Notes under the pieces: generated by a model
Database searches by the model: none
Told to the model about the DNA's origin: nothing
Seen by the model: the letters and a program-made list of their open reading frames with translations, nothing else
Shown: positions 62,595-64,000 of the stretch, piece by piece
Numbering within the stretch: position 1 is the stretch's first letter
How the letters are laid out: each line of letters starts with the position of its first letter
Made by a program: the position numbers and the translations under genes
From: Sesamum alatum
Lineage: Eukaryota; Streptophyta; Magnoliopsida; Lamiales; Pedaliaceae
Assembly (NCBI GenBank): GCA_034509735.1
Contig: JACGWO010000002.1
Coordinates: forward strand, 47,737,115 to 47,801,114
Length of the DNA stretch: 64,000 nucleotides
Direction of reading: 5' to 3'

Positions 62595-62821
62595 GCAAAA
62601 CTCAACCCTGTTTGTTTGTATTTTCAATTTTTCAAACAGTAATCACAATGCAAATATATTTATTTATATATATTCTCGTTCAAAATATACTAATCTAAAC
62701 AATTCAATATAAAAAAACAATAATCTTCTTACCTGATGCAAACATACTCTCATCCTACACAAAATTAAAAACAGTGAAATCTGACAATAAGATTAATATT
62801 ATACATTTTATTGTAGTGAGA

Positions 62822-63258
62822 GTATATTGATGTGGAAGGGTAGGGCGCGGGCATGTGTGGGGCTGTGGATAGGCCAACAGGGCGGGAAGATAACCTTGTG
62901 GCGGAAGAGTTGGCACGTTGGTGGTGCGGGGTTGAGGTGTCGAGCCGACAGCAATCGCACTTGTCTGCCAACAAATTGGGGAGCTTTTAGGCATGCACGT
63001 CGCTCATCATTCGGACAACAATTTTTCCACTGCCACTTGTCTTCCATCTCTGCCCCATGCAATCTCTCTACTCGGGATTTTGTTTTGCTTCACGTCTAAG
63101 TATCATCAGTATTTCTTTAACTAGAAGAAGAGCAATACAAGCGGGTTAGAAATTTCTTACCACAATGAAAAAGAATAAGATGATCACATTTCCTTGGGGT
63201 GAAGGAATCGATTATGACATTTATTCCAGTAAGTGTCTGGAGGTGTCGGGATCAACCT
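62822..63258. other. GC-richer stretch of unknown nature
   Basis: From 62835 to about 63070 the base composition is clearly less AT-rich than the flanks. Overlapping frames of 70-90 codons exist on both strands. None shows a recognised domain. It may be a fragment of a captured gene. Confidence 0.3.
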
Positions 63259-63671
63259 TGATGTAGTAAGTGTCTCACATCGATTACAGACGAGTAGGTT
63301 GAGTGGCTTATAAGCCCCAATGTCTCCTCTCCCTAGCGAGGCGTTTTTTCAGGACAAAAACTGTGAGGCTCGTATAGAATCAAAGCAGACAATACCTCGC
63401 GCAACGGGGCACCGATCAAGTTACAAGTTGCATCATTTAGCGCCGTCTGTGGGAACGAAGCCATGTGCTCGTCCCAAGCCCCTCGTCTGGGGCCTGATGA
63501 TATAGCAAGCGTCCCACATCGATTGCAAACGAGGAGTTTGAGAGGCTTAAGCCCCAATGCCTTATCTTCCTAGCGAGACGCCTTTTCAGGACAAAATTGT
63601 GAAGCCCATACAGAGTCAAAACGGACAATACCTCGCGCAATAAGGCACCGATCAAGTCACAAGCTGCATCA
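63259..63671. mobile_element. TRIM-type miniature LTR retrotransposon
   Basis: Two direct repeats, 63259-63435 and 63498-63671, both begin TGAT-TAG-AAG and end TGCATCA. They share TCACATCGATT/CCACATCGATT and GGACAATACCTCGCGCAA. Between them, TTTAGCGCCGTCTGTGGGAA directly after the first repeat looks like a tRNA-primed primer-binding site, and CTGGGGCC precedes the second. AACCT flanks both ends (63254-63258 and 63672-63676), an exact 5-bp target duplication. The internal domain of 62 bp codes for nothing. Differences between the two LTRs are mostly transitions, so it is not recent. Confidence 0.85.
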
Positions 63672-63676
63672 AACCT

Positions 63677-64000
63677 CATTTTGTTGCTCATATTACTTTT
63701 TAATTTTTTATGATAATCTAATCATGATTGTTTACTAATTTGAGTATCGAAAAACTAAAATATTTCCTACAAATCCTCGTTCCGAGGCTTGCAAGAATTC
63801 AGACTCGAAGACTTTGACTTGGACTCGTTGTGAATGATCATTAACTTTTAGTTCACATCGATCTACATTTCAAACTCAGAATAATTTTATTTCTTGATCA
63901 GAAACATGTATAATAAAGTAAAAAAAAAAAAAAACGAAATGCATTTGATGATCGACGTTTCTTCTGATGAGTTATAAACAGCACATTTCCCTCTCCTTAC
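63677..64000. other. AT-rich DNA at the right edge
   Basis: Nothing was recognised. Confidence 0.4.

Noticed and set aside
62755..63099. Coding gene on either strand in the GC-richer stretch
   Set aside because: Multiple competing frames of similar length and no motif; composition alone explains the open frames.

Overview
This is nuclear DNA of a flowering plant, almost certainly a eudicot. The evidence is AT-rich intergenic DNA, GT-AG introns and plant-specific gene families (DYW-type PPR, DREB2-type AP2/ERF, AMT1, neprosin/DUF239, GDSL lipase). Many short non-autonomous transposons are also present. An asterid such as a member of the Lamiales fits my recollection of the proteins, but the species cannot be fixed from the sequence.

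Layout. Seven protein-coding genes are supported. (1) 1118-8943, minus: N-terminal and central part of an ATRX-type SNF2 chromatin remodeller, running off the left edge. (2) 14317-17497, plus: an enhancer-of-polycomb-related protein, EPCR2-like, of the PEAT silencing complex. (3) 25475-27847, plus: a 790-residue DYW-class PPR protein, an organelle RNA-editing factor candidate resembling Arabidopsis At2g01510. (4) 32745-35156, minus: an AMT1;2-like ammonium transporter with one intron. (5) 40767-45312, minus: a secreted neprosin-domain protein in seven exons. (6) 50202-52360, minus: a GDSL esterase/lipase in five exons. (7) 59631-60236, minus: an intronless DREB2-type transcription factor.

The genes do not form a pathway. 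The only suggestive neighbourhood is the divergent pair of chromatin genes, ATRX and EPCR. These two alone carry single-base frameshifts with in-frame stops, mostly in homopolymers. The other five genes read through without a break. Either the left 16 kb holds decaying gene copies or it was poorly polished in assembly.

The remaining DNA is a mosaic of mobile elements, several with diagnostic termini. They include a Helitron inserted in a LINE, where removing the Helitron restores the LINE reading frame, and a second Helitron-like element inside the ammonium-transporter intron. There is a full-length tRNA-derived SINE with an 11-bp target duplication, and a miniature LTR element (TRIM) with 5-bp duplications. 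A Mutator-like MITE has an exact 9-bp duplication, and at least five further relatives occur in the window. A 1.5-kb nearly perfect inverted repeat could give a long double-stranded RNA. No tRNA, rRNA or CRISPR locus was found. I see no convincing new protein system; the long inverted repeat, the broken chromatin gene pair and the nested elements deserve most attention.
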